NCBI RefSeq assembly: GCF_018343775.1
Contig: NZ_CP074349.1
Span: 851,001 to 915,000, forward strand
Direction: 5' to 3'
DNA: 64,000 nucleotides
From: Pseudomonas cichorii
GTDB taxonomy: Bacteria; Pseudomonadota; Gammaproteobacteria; Pseudomonadales; Pseudomonadaceae
The position numbers and the translations under genes are program-made. Positions 1-16,617 of this stretch are shown here, one piece after another (position 1 is the first letter of the stretch; the number at the start of each line of letters is the position of its first letter). The notes beneath the pieces were generated by a model, which saw only the letters and a list, made by a program, of their open reading frames with translations, had not been told where the DNA came from and searched no databases.

Positions 1-1
1 T

Positions 2-1117
2 TATGAAGTGTTGGGGGTGGAGCGGGGTGCCAGCGAGGCTGAGCTGAAGAAGGCTTATCGCCGCCTTGCGATGAAGCACCACCCAGACCGCAACCCTGAT
101 GACAAGGCTGCGGAAGAGCTGTTCAAAGAGGCCAATGAGGCCTATGAAGTTCTGTCCGATGCCAGCAAGCGTGCGGCATACGATCAGTACGGCCACGCCG
201 GCATAGACCCGAGCATGGGTGGCGGTGGTTTCGGTGGCGGCGCTGGCGGTGCGAACTTCTCCGATATTTTCGGTGACGTGTTCAGCGACTTCTTCGGTGG
301 TGGCCGTGGTGGTGGCGGTCGTGGCGGCGCACAGCGCGGTAGCGATCTGCGTTACACCCTGGAACTGGACCTCGAAGAAGCGGTTCGCGGTACGACCGTG
401 AATATCCGTGTTCCGACGCTGGTCAATTGCAAACCTTGCGATGGCAGCGGTGCGAAGAAAGGTTCTTCGCCGGTCACTTGTCCGACATGCGGCGGCATTG
501 GTCAGGTGCGCATGCAGCAGGGGTTCTTCTCCGTGCAGCAAACCTGTCCTCGTTGCCATGGTCACGGCAAGATCATTTCCGATCCGTGCGATTCGTGCCA
601 TGGCGAAGGCCGTGTCGAAGAATCCAAGACCCTCTCGGTCAAGGTTCCGCCAGGTGTCGATACCGGTGACCGCATTCGTCTGTCCGGCGAAGGCGAGGTG
701 GGCTCCCAGGGCGGGCCGACCGGCGACCTGTACGTTGTGATCAATGTGCGTGAACACGCCATTTTCCAGCGCGACGGCAAGCATCTGTATTGCGAAGTGC
801 CAATCAGCTTCACTGACGCGGCGCTGGGTGGCGAGCTTGAAGTGCCGACGCTGGATGGTCGGGTCAAGTTGAAGATCCCTGAAGGCACCCAGACCGGCAA
901 GCAGTTCCGCTTGCGTGGCAAGGGTGTGGCTCCGGTGCGTGGCGGCGGTGCTGGCGACTTGATGTGTCGTGTTGCGGTTGAAACGCCGGTCAACCTCGGC
1001 AAGCGTCAGCGTGAACTGCTTGAAGAGTTCCGTACTTCGCTTGAAGGCGACGACTCTCACTCTCCGAAAGCCAGTGGCTGGTTCGAGGGTGTGAAGCGTT
1101 TCTTCGGTGACTTGTAA
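2..1117 (+). CDS. dnaJ: Chaperone protein DnaJ (5' end cut by window)
   Basis: Hsp40 co-chaperone that stimulates DnaK ATPase and delivers unfolded substrates in the cytoplasm. The reading frame is open from base 2 and starts inside the J domain at the YEVLG segment, so about six N-terminal residues lie outside the window. The J domain carries the HPD motif, followed by a long Gly/Phe-rich linker and then the zinc-binding region with four CxxCxGxG repeats ([32 protein letters not shown]). The C-terminal substrate-binding domains are complete. dapB follows 24 bases later on the same strand, the usual Pseudomonas order. Identification is secure; only the start is missing. Confidence 0.97.
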   Translation, partial: YEVLGVERGASEAELKKAYRRLAMKHHPDRNPDDKAAEELFKEANEAYEVLSDASKRAAYDQYGHAGIDPSMGGGGFGGGAGGANFSDIFGDVFSDFFGGGRGGGGRGGAQRGSDLRYTLELDLEEAVRGTTVNIRVPTLVNCKPCDGSGAKKGSSPVTCPTCGGIGQVRMQQGFFSVQQTCPRCHGHGKIISDPCDSCHGEGRVEESKTLSVKVPPGVDTGDRIRLSGEGEVGSQGGPTGDLYVVINVREHAIFQRDGKHLYCEVPISFTDAALGGELEVPTLDGRVKLKIPEGTQTGKQFRLRGKGVAPVRGGGAGDLMCRVAVETPVNLGKRQRELLEEFRTSLEGDDSHSPKASGWFEGVKRFFGDL

Positions 1118-1945
<828 letters not shown>

Positions 1946-2078
1946 TTGTGAGTGCCGGATTCAGCCTTGTCGCATTCCGTGGGTTTTCGGGCTCATTGGT
2001 GGTAGACCAAAAAAGGCTTTTTCTGTAAGCTACAGCTTTAGTGTGTCCACTAAAAGCGCGCAGATGAATCTATAAGAA

Positions 2079-2113
2079 AGCGGGGTGACGTATCTACGTC
2101 ATTCCGCTTTTTT
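2079..2113 (+). terminator. Terminator or attenuator in the carA leader
   Basis: A 15-bp stem (5' arm 2079-2093, two G-T wobbles, 2-base loop, 3' arm 2096-2110) is followed by a run of T to 2113. It lies 45 bases upstream of the carA start. It may end dapB transcription, act as a carA attenuator, or both. A very short frame, ATG-AAT-CTA-TAA at 2064-2075, ends directly before the stem. Work on the P. aeruginosa carAB operon proposed leader-dependent control, as far as I recall, but which mechanism applies here cannot be decided from sequence. Confidence 0.75.
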
Positions 2114-2158
2114 GCAACCTGCGAACGCCCTTTCAGGCTTTATTTACGGGAGGTCTTC

Positions 2159-3295
2159 TTGACTAAGCCAGCCATACTTGCCCTTGCTGATGGCAGCATT
2201 TTTCGCGGCGAAGCCATTGGAGCCGACGGCCAGACCGTTGGTGAGGTGGTGTTCAACACCGCAATGACCGGCTATCAGGAAATCCTTACCGATCCTTCCT
2301 ATGCCCAGCAAATCGTTACTCTGACTTACCCGCACATCGGCAACACAGGCACCACGCCTGAAGACGCCGAGTCGAATCGCGTCTGGTCCGCAGGCCTGGT
2401 TATCCGTGACCTGCCTCTGGTCTCCAGCAACTGGCGTAACAAGCAGCCTCTGGACGAATACCTCAAGGCCAACAACGTTGTTGCCATCGCAGGTATCGAT
2501 ACCCGCCGTCTGACCCGCATCCTGCGTGAGAAAGGTGCTCAGAACGGCTGCATCATCGCCGGTGACAACATTTCCGAAGAGGCCGCAATCGCAGCCGCTC
2601 GCGGCTTCCCGGGCCTCAAGGGCATGGACCTGGCCAAGGAAGTCAGCACCAAGGAAAGCTACGAGTGGCGTTCCAGCGTCTGGAGCCTGAAAACCGACAG
2701 CCACCCTGAAATCGCCGCTGCCGAGCTGCCGTACCACGTCGTGGCCTACGACTACGGCGTCAAGGTCAATATCCTGCGCATGCTGGTCGAGCGCGGTTGC
2801 CGCGTTACTGTTGTTCCGGCGCAAACGCCTGCCAGCGATGTACTGGCCTACAGCCCAGACGGTGTTTTCCTGTCCAACGGCCCTGGCGACCCAGAGCCAT
2901 GCGACTACGCCATCAAGGCCATCAAGGAAGTCCTGGAAACCGAGATTCCGGTTTTCGGTATCTGCCTGGGTCACCAGTTGCTGGCTCTGGCTTCCGGCGC
3001 CAAGACGGTAAAAATGGGTCACGGCCACCACGGTGCCAACCACCCGGTCCAGGATCTGGACACCGGCGTCGTCATGATCACCAGCCAGAACCACGGTTTT
3101 GCGGTTGATGAATCGACTCTGCCGAGCAACGTTCGCGCTATCCACAAGTCGCTGTTTGACGGCACCCTGCAAGGTATCGAGCGCACCGACAAGAGCGCCT
3201 TCAGCTTCCAGGGTCACCCTGAAGCAAGTCCGGGTCCAAATGACGTGGCTCCCCTGTTTGACCGCTTTATCGAAGCCATGGCCAAGCGACGCTGA
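2159..3295 (+). CDS. carA: Carbamoyl-phosphate synthase small subunit
   Basis: Glutamine amidotransferase subunit that supplies ammonia to CarB for carbamoyl phosphate, feeding arginine and pyrimidine synthesis. The class I amidotransferase domain has the nucleophile Cys at about 269 in GICLGHQ and the His/Glu pair in FQGHPEASP near the C terminus. The start is a TTG with a good upstream ribosome-binding site (ACGGGAGG); the N terminus [12 protein letters not shown] matches the family exactly. At 378 residues it is full length. It is separated from carB by 137 bases of structured DNA. Confidence 0.97.
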   Translation: MTKPAILALADGSIFRGEAIGADGQTVGEVVFNTAMTGYQEILTDPSYAQQIVTLTYPHIGNTGTTPEDAESNRVWSAGLVIRDLPLVSSNWRNKQPLDEYLKANNVVAIAGIDTRRLTRILREKGAQNGCIIAGDNISEEAAIAAARGFPGLKGMDLAKEVSTKESYEWRSSVWSLKTDSHPEIAAAELPYHVVAYDYGVKVNILRMLVERGCRVTVVPAQTPASDVLAYSPDGVFLSNGPGDPEPCDYAIKAIKEVLETEIPVFGICLGHQLLALASGAKTVKMGHGHHGANHPVQDLDTGVVMITSQNHGFAVDESTLPSNVRAIHKSLFDGTLQGIERTDKSAFSFQGHPEASPGPNDVAPLFDRFIEAMAKRR

Positions 3296-3330
3296 CCGGC
3301 TGCCTTGAGAATGTAGTAAGCACGTGCCCA

Positions 3331-3367
3331 GGGTGGCCCCGGATAATGAATCCGGTTGTCGCCACCC
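3331..3367 (+). other. Two-part stem-loop between carA and carB
   Basis: An outer stem GGGTGGC (3331-3337) pairs with GCCACCC (3361-3367) and encloses an inner hairpin CCGGAT (3339-3344)/ATCCGG (3350-3355). There is no T-run, so it is not a classical terminator. It may set the relative abundance or stability of the carA and carB parts of the message. In P. aeruginosa an extra reading frame lies between these genes; none is visible here. Confidence 0.55.
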
Positions 3368-3432
3368 AGGTCACCGCAAAGAAATGTTCAAGACGGCTTG
3401 CCGACTGACCTACGGATTTGAGTGACAACCCC

Positions 3433-6650
<3,218 letters not shown>

Positions 6651-6654
<4 letters not shown>

Positions 6655-7127
6655 TCAAATACCCAATGACTGTCCAGGGCGCTCGCGCCCTGGAAGAAGA
6701 GTTGACGCATCTGACCAAGGTGATTCGTCCAAAACTCAGCCAGGACATCGGTACTGCGCGTGAGCTGGGCGATCTCAAGGAAAATGCCGAATACCATGCT
6801 GCCCGCGAGCAGCAGGGTATGGTCGAGGCGCGGATCCGTGATATCGAAGGCCGCATGCAGAATGCGGTCATCATCGACGTCACTACCATTCCTCATACCG
6901 GGAAGGTGATTTTCGGGACGACTGTCCAGATCGCCAACGTTGAAACCGACGAGTCTGTGACCTATCAGATCGTGGGTGAAGATGAGGCCGATATCAAGCT
7001 GGGCAAAATTTCCGTTGGTTCGCCTATCGCCCGTGCATTGATTGCCAAGGAAGAGGGCGATGTGGTGACGGTGAAAACGCCTAGCGGTGTCATCGAGTAC
7101 GAGATCGTTGAAGTCCGTCACGTTTGA
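6651..7127 (+). CDS. greA: Transcription elongation factor GreA
   Basis: Rescues backtracked RNA polymerase by stimulating cleavage of the nascent RNA 3' end. The 158-residue protein has the N-terminal coiled coil with the acidic tip ([15 protein letters not shown]) and a C-terminal FKBP-like domain ([11 protein letters not shown] near the end). It starts on the ATGA overlapping the carB stop. Membership of greA in the car operon is known from P. aeruginosa and is reproduced here. Confidence 0.97.
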
Positions 7128-7548
7128 TGGGTTGCGCCCGTTTCCAGCGGGCGCAATAGTCTGGCAGCTTGTCCAGACCTTATGGGTGGGCGGGCTGGTC
7201 CTTTTGCACCTGGCGACATTGGCGGTGCTCGATCAGACAGGCCTTGCGCCGCTGTTCATCGATCAGTTCGCCAATCGTGCGAGTGCTCTGCTGGTAGCTT
7301 TTGCGGCAGCCTGTGTGGTGTTGCAACTGACGTTGCTGGTTCGCTTCGAGCGTCTGGCAAGTGTCTGGCGGGATTTTCGCGGGCAATTGCTTTCAATTGC
7401 ATTGTTGTCGTCAGCGGCTTATTACGTGCTGCGGCACTGGTTTGCCGGTGCATTGCACTGGCAACTGCTGAGTTATCTGGTGCTGGCATTGAGCGGCTTG
7501 TTGCTGGTCTTGCAGCCGGTGCCGGGAAGGAGCAGCAGGGCGCGCTGA
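7108..7548 (+). CDS. DUF4149-like small membrane protein
   Basis: Integral membrane protein of unknown function with about four hydrophobic segments (near [47 protein letters not shown] and [16 protein letters not shown]). It resembles the DUF4149 proteins found next to greA in pseudomonads. The start is uncertain: no ATG is available; GTG 7087, TTG 7108 and TTG 7132 are all in frame, and the first two overlap the greA end. Translational coupling to greA is therefore likely. The stop codon lies in the loop of a terminator hairpin. Confidence 0.75.
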   Translation: MKSVTFDGLRPFPAGAIVWQLVQTLWVGGLVLLHLATLAVLDQTGLAPLFIDQFANRASALLVAFAAACVVLQLTLLVRFERLASVWRDFRGQLLSIALLSSAAYYVLRHWFAGALHWQLLSYLVLALSGLLLVLQPVPGRSSRAR

Positions 7549-7564
7549 AGGCGCCCTGGCTTTT
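7536..7564. terminator. Bidirectional terminator between the greA operon and yhbY
   Basis: CAGGGCGC (7536-7543) and GCGCCCTG (7551-7558) form an 8-bp stem followed by CTTTTAAAA. It sits between convergent genes, so both transcripts could end here. The plus-strand stop codon is inside the loop. Confidence 0.75.
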
Positions 7565-7568
7565 AAAA

Positions 7569-7877
7569 TCAGCTTGCGCGGTGGACGTTGGACAGTTGCT
7601 TGTTTACCTTTGGGTTCTTGCGATAGATCAGCGCCATTTTGCCGATGACCTGTACGAGGTCCGCTGAACCGGCCTTGCAGAGTTCTGCAATGGTCTGAAG
7701 GCGGCTTTCGCGATCGAGGATATTGAGTTTGATCTTGATCAGCTCGTGATCGCTCAGTGCGCGCTCGAGTTCGGCGAGCACACCTTCAGTCAAACCATTG
7801 TCAGCCACTATCAATACTGGTTTCAGATGGTGGCCAATGGATTTGTATTGTTTCTTCTGCTCTTGAGTGAGCGGCAT
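7569..7877 (-). CDS. yhbY: Ribosome-associated RNA-binding protein YhbY (CRS1/YhbY domain)
   Basis: Small RNA-binding protein (102 residues) of the CRS1-YhbY family, associated with the pre-50S ribosomal subunit in E. coli. The fold is covered by one domain, with the conserved HHLKPVLIVADNGLTEGVL opening segment and the IGKMALIYRKN end corresponding to the GNRM-type RNA-binding loop region. It is transcribed away from rlmE, a divergent arrangement conserved from E. coli to Pseudomonas. The intergenic space to rlmE is 106 bases and should hold both promoters. Confidence 0.93.
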   Translation of the reverse strand: MPLTQEQKKQYKSIGHHLKPVLIVADNGLTEGVLAELERALSDHELIKIKLNILDRESRLQTIAELCKAGSADLVQVIGKMALIYRKNPKVNKQLSNVHRAS

Positions 7878-7983
7878 AATCTGACCCCTGCGTCTGATCT
7901 TGTAAAAAAGCGGCGGCCAGTTTACCCGAGCGAGTCCGGGACCGCCCAGTTAATCACGACTCGTTTTATTTTTGAGGTGCCCC

Positions 7984-8634
7984 GTGGCCCGTTCCAAGAC
8001 AAGCCATAATTGGCTCAAAGAACACTTTGATGACAAATACGTCAAAATGGCGCAGAAGGACGGCTACCGTTCTCGTGCCAGCTACAAGCTCCTGGAGATC
8101 CAGGAGAAGGACAAGATTATCCGTCCGGGCATGACGGTCATCGACCTGGGCGCGGCTCCAGGCGGGTGGTCGCAGGTGACCAGTCGTCTGATTGGTGGTC
8201 AGGGTCGCCTGATTGCGTCCGATATTCTGGAGATGGACAGCATCCCCGATGTGACCTTCATCAAGGGTGACTTCACCGAGGACGCCGTTCTCGCTCAAAT
8301 TCTGGAAGCTGTAGGTAATACACAGGTAGACCTTGTGATTTCCGATATGGCCCCCAATATGAGTGGATTGAGCGCAGTGGACATGCCTCGGGCAATGTTC
8401 CTGTGTGAGCTGGCTCTGGATCTTGCCGGTCGGGTCTTGCGCCCGGGTGGCGATTTTCTGATCAAGGTCTTCCAGGGTGAAGGCTTTGATGTGTACCACA
8501 AGGATATTCGCAAGCTGTTCGACAAGGTGCAGATGCGCAAGCCATTGTCGTCGCGCGACAGGTCCCGTGAGCAATATCTGCTGGCTCGCGGTTTCCGCGC
8601 AGTCGAAGGCGCTGCCAGTGATGAGCGTCTTTGA
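7984..8634 (+). CDS. rlmE: 23S rRNA 2'-O-methyltransferase (U2552)
   Basis: Methylates the 2'-O of U2552 in the 23S A-loop during late 50S assembly (FtsJ/RrmJ family). The 216-residue protein shows SAM motif [15 protein letters not shown], the [10 protein letters not shown] motif with the catalytic Asp, and the catalytic Lys in [10 protein letters not shown]; the first catalytic Lys is in the N-terminal [10 protein letters not shown] chose GTG 7984 ([10 protein letters not shown]) with GAGGT 7 bases upstream; a TTG 12 bases earlier would place the site inside the gene. It precedes ftsH, as in E. coli. Confidence 0.95.
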   Translation: MARSKTSHNWLKEHFDDKYVKMAQKDGYRSRASYKLLEIQEKDKIIRPGMTVIDLGAAPGGWSQVTSRLIGGQGRLIASDILEMDSIPDVTFIKGDFTEDAVLAQILEAVGNTQVDLVISDMAPNMSGLSAVDMPRAMFLCELALDLAGRVLRPGGDFLIKVFQGEGFDVYHKDIRKLFDKVQMRKPLSSRDRSREQYLLARGFRAVEGAASDERL

Positions 8635-8818
8635 GGGCGGTCGATAGGTTTTTTCAAATGGCTATGCGGATGGCGCATGTATGACCATCATGTAGTCAAA
8701 GTTTCACAAAGGGTTACAGACGGTGCCTGCCACATCTGTAGGTTCTGTAGTAAGTTAGGCCGGTGAATATCATGCGAGGCACGCTTCCTGCGTGGAGCTT
8801 GCTTCAGAGGGTAGCTAA

Positions 8819-10729
<1,911 letters not shown>

Positions 10730-10737
10730 GGTCTGAC

Positions 10738-11589
10738 ATGACTTCTACGCTGTACCCGACCCGGTTGCCTTGCGGCAACCGGGTTCTTGATTTGGCCCGT
10801 ACGCACGTGATGGGCATTCTCAACGCAACTCCAGACTCATTCTCGGATGGCGGTCGTTACAGTCAGCTCGATGCTGCCTTGCGTCATGCCGAGGCCATGG
10901 TGCTGGCTGGTGCAACCCTGATCGATGTCGGTGGCGAGTCAACTCGTCCTGGTGCGCCTCCTGTTTCTCCTGCCGAGGAGCTTGAACGGGTCGCGCCGGT
11001 AGTAGAAGCTATCGGCCGCGAACTCGACGTCATTGTCTCGGTTGATACCTCTACGCCTGAGGTAATGCTCGAAACGGCTCGTCTCGGGGCGGGGCTCATC
11101 AACGATGTGCGCTCGCTGGGTCGTCCCGGCGCTCTGGAGGCTGCCGCTCGGACAGGTTTGCCCGTGTGCCTGATGCACATGCTTGGCGAGCCGGGCAATA
11201 TGCAGGATGACCCGCGTTACACCGATCTGGTGGGTGAGGTCAGTGCCTTTCTGCAGGAGCGAATGACTCAGTGTGCGGCGGCAGGTATCGATCGTGAGCG
11301 GATCATCCTTGATCCCGGTTTCGGTTTTGCAAAGACGCTGGATCACAACCTGAGCCTGTTCAAACACATGGAGGTCCTGCATGCCCTGGGGCGTCCGTTG
11401 CTGGTCGGGGTGTCGCGCAAAAGCATGATCGGTACCGTGCTGGGTCGTCCCGTCGGGGAGCGCCTTTACGGCGGTCTGGCTTTGGCTGCTCTGGCGATGG
11501 CCAAAGGGGCTCGAATTCTACGTGTGCACGATGTCGCCGAAACGGCTGATGTGGTGCGCATGATTGCAGCTGTCGAATCGGCTGAGTAA
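10738..11589 (+). CDS. folP: Dihydropteroate synthase
   Basis: Condenses p-aminobenzoate with hydroxymethyl-dihydropterin diphosphate to form dihydropteroate; the sulfonamide target. The TIM-barrel protein of 283 residues has the family motifs [35 protein letters not shown] and GVSRKSMIG. It starts 8 bases after the ftsH stop and is followed by glmM, the ftsH-folP-glmM order shared with E. coli. Codons 8-16 contain an almost perfect inverted repeat (separate entry). Confidence 0.97.
   Translation: MTSTLYPTRLPCGNRVLDLARTHVMGILNATPDSFSDGGRYSQLDAALRHAEAMVLAGATLIDVGGESTRPGAPPVSPAEELERVAPVVEAIGRELDVIVSVDTSTPEVMLETARLGAGLINDVRSLGRPGALEAAARTGLPVCLMHMLGEPGNMQDDPRYTDLVGEVSAFLQERMTQCAAAGIDRERIILDPGFGFAKTLDHNLSLFKHMEVLHALGRPLLVGVSRKSMIGTVLGRPVGERLYGGLALAALAMAKGARILRVHDVAETADVVRMIAAVESAE
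10759..10784 (+). promoter_or_regulatory. Hairpin within the first codons of folP
   Basis: An 11-bp perfect inverted repeat, ACCCGGTTGCC (10759-10769) and GGCAACCGGGT (10774-10784), with the tetraloop TTGC, begins 21 bases after the folP start codon. No T-run follows. In RNA it would be very stable and could slow ribosomes or mark an RNA end between ftsH and folP. It also encodes TRLPCGNRV, so protein constraint may explain part of it. Confidence 0.6.
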
Positions 11590-11609
11590 GAAACTGTGGA
11601 GCAGCATTT

Positions 11610-12950
11610 ATGACTACAAGAAAGTATTTCGGAACTGACGGCATTCGTGGTCGGGTAGGGCAGTTTCCAATCACGCCTGAATTCATGCTCAAGCTCGGCT
11701 GGGCTGCCGGCATGGCATTTCGTCGCATGGGTGCCTGCCGGATTCTGGTCGGCAAGGACACCCGTATTTCCGGCTACATGTTCGAGTCTGCGCTGGAGGC
11801 CGGTATTTCGGCTGCCGGTGCCGATGTCATGCTGCTTGGTCCGATGCCGACACCGGCTATCGCGTACCTGACCCGCACCTTTCATGCCGAAGCGGGTATC
11901 GTGATCAGTGCTTCTCACAATCCGCATTACGACAATGGCATCAAGTTCTTCTCGGGCAAGGGCACCAAGCTGCCTGACGAGATCGAGCAGATGATCGAAG
12001 AGCTGCTGGATACGCCGATGACCGTCGCTGAATCCGAAAAGCTCGGCAAGGTTTCCCGCATCAACGATGCGGCCGGTCGTTACATCGAATTCTGCAAGAG
12101 TAGCGTGCCGACCAGTACCAGTTTCGCTGGTCTGAAAGTGGTGATCGACTGCGCCCACGGTGCTACCTATAAAGTGGCTCCGAGTGTTTTCCGTGAGTTG
12201 GGGGCTCAGGTCGTCGTGCTGTCGGCGCAACCTGACGGGCTCAATATCAACAAGGATTGCGGTTCCACTCACATGGAAGCGCTGCAGGCTGCCGTGGTGG
12301 CCGAAAAGGCTGATCTGGGCATTGCCTTTGACGGTGATGGTGACCGGGTCCTGATGGTCGATCATACGGGTGTGGTCGTCGATGGTGACGAGCTGCTGTA
12401 CATCATTGCCAGTGATCTGCAGGAGCGTGGTCGTCTGCAGGGCGGCGTGGTTGGTACCCTGATGAGCAACCTGGGTCTGGAATTGGCGCTGGCCGAGCTG
12501 AATATTCCGTTTGTGCGTGCCAATGTCGGTGACCGCTATGTGATCGCCGAACTGCTGGAGCGTGACTGGCAGATCGGCGGTGAGAACTCCGGCCACATCG
12601 TCTGCTTCCAGCACACTACCACGGGCGACGCAATCATTGCTGCCCTGCAGGTGCTGCTTGCCTTGCGTCGCCGTGGCGTCAGCCTGTGCGAAATCCGTCA
12701 GAAGCTGCGCAAGTGTCCTCAGGTTCTGGTCAATGTCCGTTTTGGCGGTGGTGTGGATCCGGTCAATCACCCGTCGGTAAAAGAGGCCTGTGCCCGTGTT
12801 ACGGCGGAAATGGCGGGTCGCGGTCGCGTCCTGCTGCGCAAGTCTGGCACCGAGCCATTGGTGCGCGTCATGGTCGAGGGTGAGGACGAAACCCAGGTCA
12901 GAAACTATGCCGATGAGCTGGCAAAACTGGTTGCTGAAGTTTGCGCCTGA
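11610..12950 (+). CDS. glmM: Phosphoglucosamine mutase
   Basis: Interconverts glucosamine-6-phosphate and glucosamine-1-phosphate for UDP-GlcNAc, peptidoglycan and LPS. The 446-residue alpha-phosphohexomutase has the phosphoserine loop [14 protein letters not shown] (near residue 100), the metal-binding FDGDGDR loop (near 245) and the phosphate-binding [10 protein letters not shown] motif near the C terminus. It is 20 bases downstream of folP and 66 bases upstream of tpiA. Confidence 0.97.
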   Translation: MTTRKYFGTDGIRGRVGQFPITPEFMLKLGWAAGMAFRRMGACRILVGKDTRISGYMFESALEAGISAAGADVMLLGPMPTPAIAYLTRTFHAEAGIVISASHNPHYDNGIKFFSGKGTKLPDEIEQMIEELLDTPMTVAESEKLGKVSRINDAAGRYIEFCKSSVPTSTSFAGLKVVIDCAHGATYKVAPSVFRELGAQVVVLSAQPDGLNINKDCGSTHMEALQAAVVAEKADLGIAFDGDGDRVLMVDHTGVVVDGDELLYIIASDLQERGRLQGGVVGTLMSNLGLELALAELNIPFVRANVGDRYVIAELLERDWQIGGENSGHIVCFQHTTTGDAIIAALQVLLALRRRGVSLCEIRQKLRKCPQVLVNVRFGGGVDPVNHPSVKEACARVTAEMAGRGRVLLRKSGTEPLVRVMVEGEDETQVRNYADELAKLVAEVCA

Positions 12951-13016
12951 TTTTGGCTTGCCAGTGTTGAAAGTGTTGGGTAACATCTGCGCCCACTTTG
13001 ACCGACGAGGTGTAGC

Positions 13017-14157
<1,141 letters not shown>

Positions 14158-14204
14158 AAAAGAATTCGGCGATGTTTGTTGAGGTCGCCAAAAAGAGTTG
14201 TAAT

Positions 14205-14290
14205 GCCGAGGTGGTGGAATTGGTAGACACGCAACCTTGAGGTGGTTGTGCCCATAGGGTGTAGGGGTTCGAGTCCCCTTCTCGGTACCA
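14205..14290 (+). tRNA. tRNA-Leu (anticodon GAG)
   Basis: An 86-base cloverleaf with encoded CCA. The anticodon stem CAACC/GGTTG surrounds the loop TTGAGGT, giving anticodon GAG. The long variable arm is typical of type II tRNA-Leu, the T arm contains GGTTCGAGTCC, and the acceptor stem GCCGAGG pairs with TCTCGGT using two G-T pairs. It follows secG, as in other proteobacteria. Confidence 0.97.
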
Positions 14291-14296
14291 ATTAAG

Positions 14297-14326
14297 CAAG
14301 ATAGCCCGCACTAGCGGGCTTTCTTG
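14297..14326 (+). terminator. Hairpin after tRNA-Leu
   Basis: CAAGA-T-AGCCCGC (14297-14309) pairs with GCGGGCT-T-TCTTG (14314-14326), with loop ACTA and one T-T mismatch. The T-rich tail is short, so termination may be partial and the tRNA pair could be cotranscribed. Confidence 0.65.
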
Positions 14327-14386
14327 TAGGTGGATGTTGGATTGATTCTTTAGGGGATCGGTCGTATACTTCCGCCCCAGCTTTGT

Positions 14387-14463
<77 letters not shown>

Positions 14464-14471
14464 GTTTCGCG

Positions 14472-14496
14472 AAGCCCCTATTCTAGGGGCTTTTTG
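14472..14496 (+). terminator. Terminator after tRNA-fMet
   Basis: AAGCCCCTA (14472-14480) and TAGGGGCTT (14484-14492) form a 9-bp stem with a 3-base loop followed by TTTTT. A strong intrinsic terminator; read-through would be needed for tRNA-initiated transcripts to enter rimP. Confidence 0.88.
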
Positions 14497-14540
14497 TTAG
14501 CTGGACAGTACAGGCGCCGATGTTCAACGGCGTTTTCATG

Positions 14541-14562
14541 ATGGGCTTTTGCCCATTTTTTT
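14541..14562 (+). terminator. Second terminator/attenuator, 30 bases before rimP
   Basis: ATGGGC (14541-14546), loop TTTT and GCCCAT (14551-14556) are followed by seven T. Two intrinsic terminators in a row between tRNA-fMet and rimP fit the known E. coli scheme in which NusA, encoded downstream, modulates read-through into its own operon. Confidence 0.85.
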
Positions 14563-14591
14563 ATTTCTAAAGCATGCACGAGGGGGTTCAG

Positions 14592-15050
14592 GTGTCGAGC
14601 AAGCTAGAACAGTTGCAGGCCTTGTTGGCCCCGGTGGTCGAGGCTCTTGGCTATCAATGCTGGGGAATTGAGTTTCTTTCCCAGGGCCGACATTCACTGC
14701 TGCGCATTTATATCGACAAAGAAGGCGGCGTTCTGGTGGAGGACTGCGAAACAGTCAGTCGTCAGGTCAGCGGTGTTCTGGATGTTGAAGATCCCATCAG
14801 TGCTGAATACACGCTTGAAGTGTCTTCTCCTGGCATGGATCGCCCGCTGTTCACTCTTGAACAGTTTGCTTTGCACGCTGGGGAACAAGTGAAAATAAAG
14901 CTGCGCTCGCCCTTCGATGGTCGACGCAACTTTCAAGGCCTTCTCCGCGGGGTGGAGGAGCAGGATGTCGTGGTGCATGTAGAAGACCACGAATACCTGT
15001 TGCCGATCGACTTGATCGACAAAGCCAACATTATTCCCACGTTTGACTGA
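14592..15050 (+). CDS. rimP: Ribosome maturation factor RimP
   Basis: Assists 30S subunit assembly. The 152-residue protein has the two-domain RimP layout, with the conserved [14 protein letters not shown] and [14 protein letters not shown] segments. I chose GTG 14592 ([12 protein letters not shown]), which fits the family N terminus and has GAGGGGGT 4-5 bases upstream; ATG 14574 would put that ribosome-binding site inside the gene. First gene of the rimP-nusA-infB-rbfA-truB-rpsO-pnp operon. Confidence 0.95.
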   Translation: MSSKLEQLQALLAPVVEALGYQCWGIEFLSQGRHSLLRIYIDKEGGVLVEDCETVSRQVSGVLDVEDPISAEYTLEVSSPGMDRPLFTLEQFALHAGEQVKIKLRSPFDGRRNFQGLLRGVEEQDVVVHVEDHEYLLPIDLIDKANIIPTFD

Positions 15051-15109
15051 GACGTGCCAGATACAGCGGATCCCGCGGATCCAATGGCTTGCGAAAGGCG
15101 AGGCGTACG

Positions 15110-16591
15110 ATGAGCAAAGAAGTACTGCTGGTTGTTGAGTCGGTGTCCAATGAAAAGGGCGTTCCGGCAGGAGTGATTTTTGAAGCGCTGGAGCTGGCTC
15201 TTGCCACTGCTACCAAGAAGCGTTTTGAAGATGAGGTTGAGCTGCGTGTGGAAATCAACCGCCACACCGGTAACTACGAGACTTTCCGTCGCTGGAATGT
15301 GGTCGAAGACGAAGATCTGGACGATCCGGCCTACGAGCTGGCTGTAGACCAGGCCCAGGCCAGAAAGCCGGGTGCTGTCGCTGGCGATCTGATCGAAGAG
15401 AAGATCGAGTCCATCGAATTCGGTCGTATTGCTGCGCAGACCGCCAAGCAAGTCATTGTGCAGAAGGTTCGTGAAGCCGAGCGTGCTCAGGTGGTCGATG
15501 CCTATCGCGAGCGTCTTGGCGAAATCATTTCCGGTACAGTTAAAAAGGTTACGCGTGACAATGTCATCGTTGACCTGGGTAACAATGCCGAAGCATTGCT
15601 GGCTCGTGAAGACATCATCTCCCGTGAGACTTTCCGGGTAGGTGTGCGTCTGCGGGCTTTGCTGAAAGAAATCCGCACTGAAAACCGCGGCCCTCAGCTG
15701 ATTCTGTCGCGTACTGCGCCAGAAATGCTGATCGAGCTTTTCCGTATCGAAGTACCGGAAATTGCCGAAGGTCTGATCGAGGTGATGGCTGCCTCCCGTG
15801 ACCCGGGTTCGCGTGCAAAAATCGCTGTTCGCTCCAAGGACAAACGAATCGACCCGCAAGGCGCCTGCATCGGCATGCGCGGTTCGCGTGTTCAGGCCGT
15901 ATCCGGCGAGTTGGGTGGCGAGCGTGTGGATATCGTGCTCTGGGACGATAACCCGGCACAGTTCGTGATCAACGCAATGTCCCCTGCTGAAGTGGCTGCA
16001 ATCATCGTCGATGAAGATGCCCATGCAATGGATATCGCTGTTGGTGCGGACAACCTGGCTCAGGCCATTGGTCGTGGCGGTCAGAACGTGCGTCTGGCAA
16101 GTCAGTTGACTGGCTGGACCCTGAACGTGATGACCGAATCGGACATCCAGGCCAAGCAGCAGGCAGAGACTGGCGACATTCTGCGCAACTTCATCGACGA
16201 GCTGGAAGTCGACGAAGATCTGGCGCAGGTGCTGGTCGATGAAGGCTTCACCAGCCTGGAAGAGATTGCCTACGTACCGTTGGAAGAAATGCTCAACATC
16301 GATGGCTTTGACGAAGAAACCGTCAACGAGCTTCGCGCTCGTGCCAAGGATCGCTTGTTGACTAAAGCCATCGCTACTGAGGAAAAGCTGGCAGACGCCC
16401 ATCCGGCCGAAGACCTGCTCTCGCTTGAGGGTATGGACAAGGATTTGGCGATGGAACTGGCGGTGCGCGGCGTAATTACCCGCGAAGACCTGGCCGAGCA
16501 GTCTATAGATGACCTGCTCGACATCGACGGCATTGACGATGATCGTGCCGGCAAGTTGATCATGGCCGCCCGAGCCCATTGGTTCGAGTAA
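15110..16591 (+). CDS. nusA: Transcription termination/antitermination factor NusA
   Basis: RNA-polymerase-associated factor controlling pausing, termination and antitermination. The 493-residue protein has the N-terminal polymerase-binding domain, an S1 domain (about 135-200), two KH domains (about 200-345, with [12 protein letters not shown] and the [11 protein letters not shown] loop) and two C-terminal acidic repeats, as in E. coli. ATG 15110 ([11 protein letters not shown]) follows GCGAGGCG. NusA probably regulates its own operon through the terminators ahead of rimP. Confidence 0.97.
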   Translation: MSKEVLLVVESVSNEKGVPAGVIFEALELALATATKKRFEDEVELRVEINRHTGNYETFRRWNVVEDEDLDDPAYELAVDQAQARKPGAVAGDLIEEKIESIEFGRIAAQTAKQVIVQKVREAERAQVVDAYRERLGEIISGTVKKVTRDNVIVDLGNNAEALLAREDIISRETFRVGVRLRALLKEIRTENRGPQLILSRTAPEMLIELFRIEVPEIAEGLIEVMAASRDPGSRAKIAVRSKDKRIDPQGACIGMRGSRVQAVSGELGGERVDIVLWDDNPAQFVINAMSPAEVAAIIVDEDAHAMDIAVGADNLAQAIGRGGQNVRLASQLTGWTLNVMTESDIQAKQQAETGDILRNFIDELEVDEDLAQVLVDEGFTSLEEIAYVPLEEMLNIDGFDEETVNELRARAKDRLLTKAIATEEKLADAHPAEDLLSLEGMDKDLAMELAVRGVITREDLAEQSIDDLLDIDGIDDDRAGKLIMAARAHWFE

Positions 16592-16617
16592 CAGGCGCGG
16601 CCTGAGGAGAGAAGTGC

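Noticed and set aside
3418..3432. TTG 3418 as the carB start
   Set aside because: Adds five residues not seen in Car[10 protein letters not shown] from ATG 3433 is the family N terminus.
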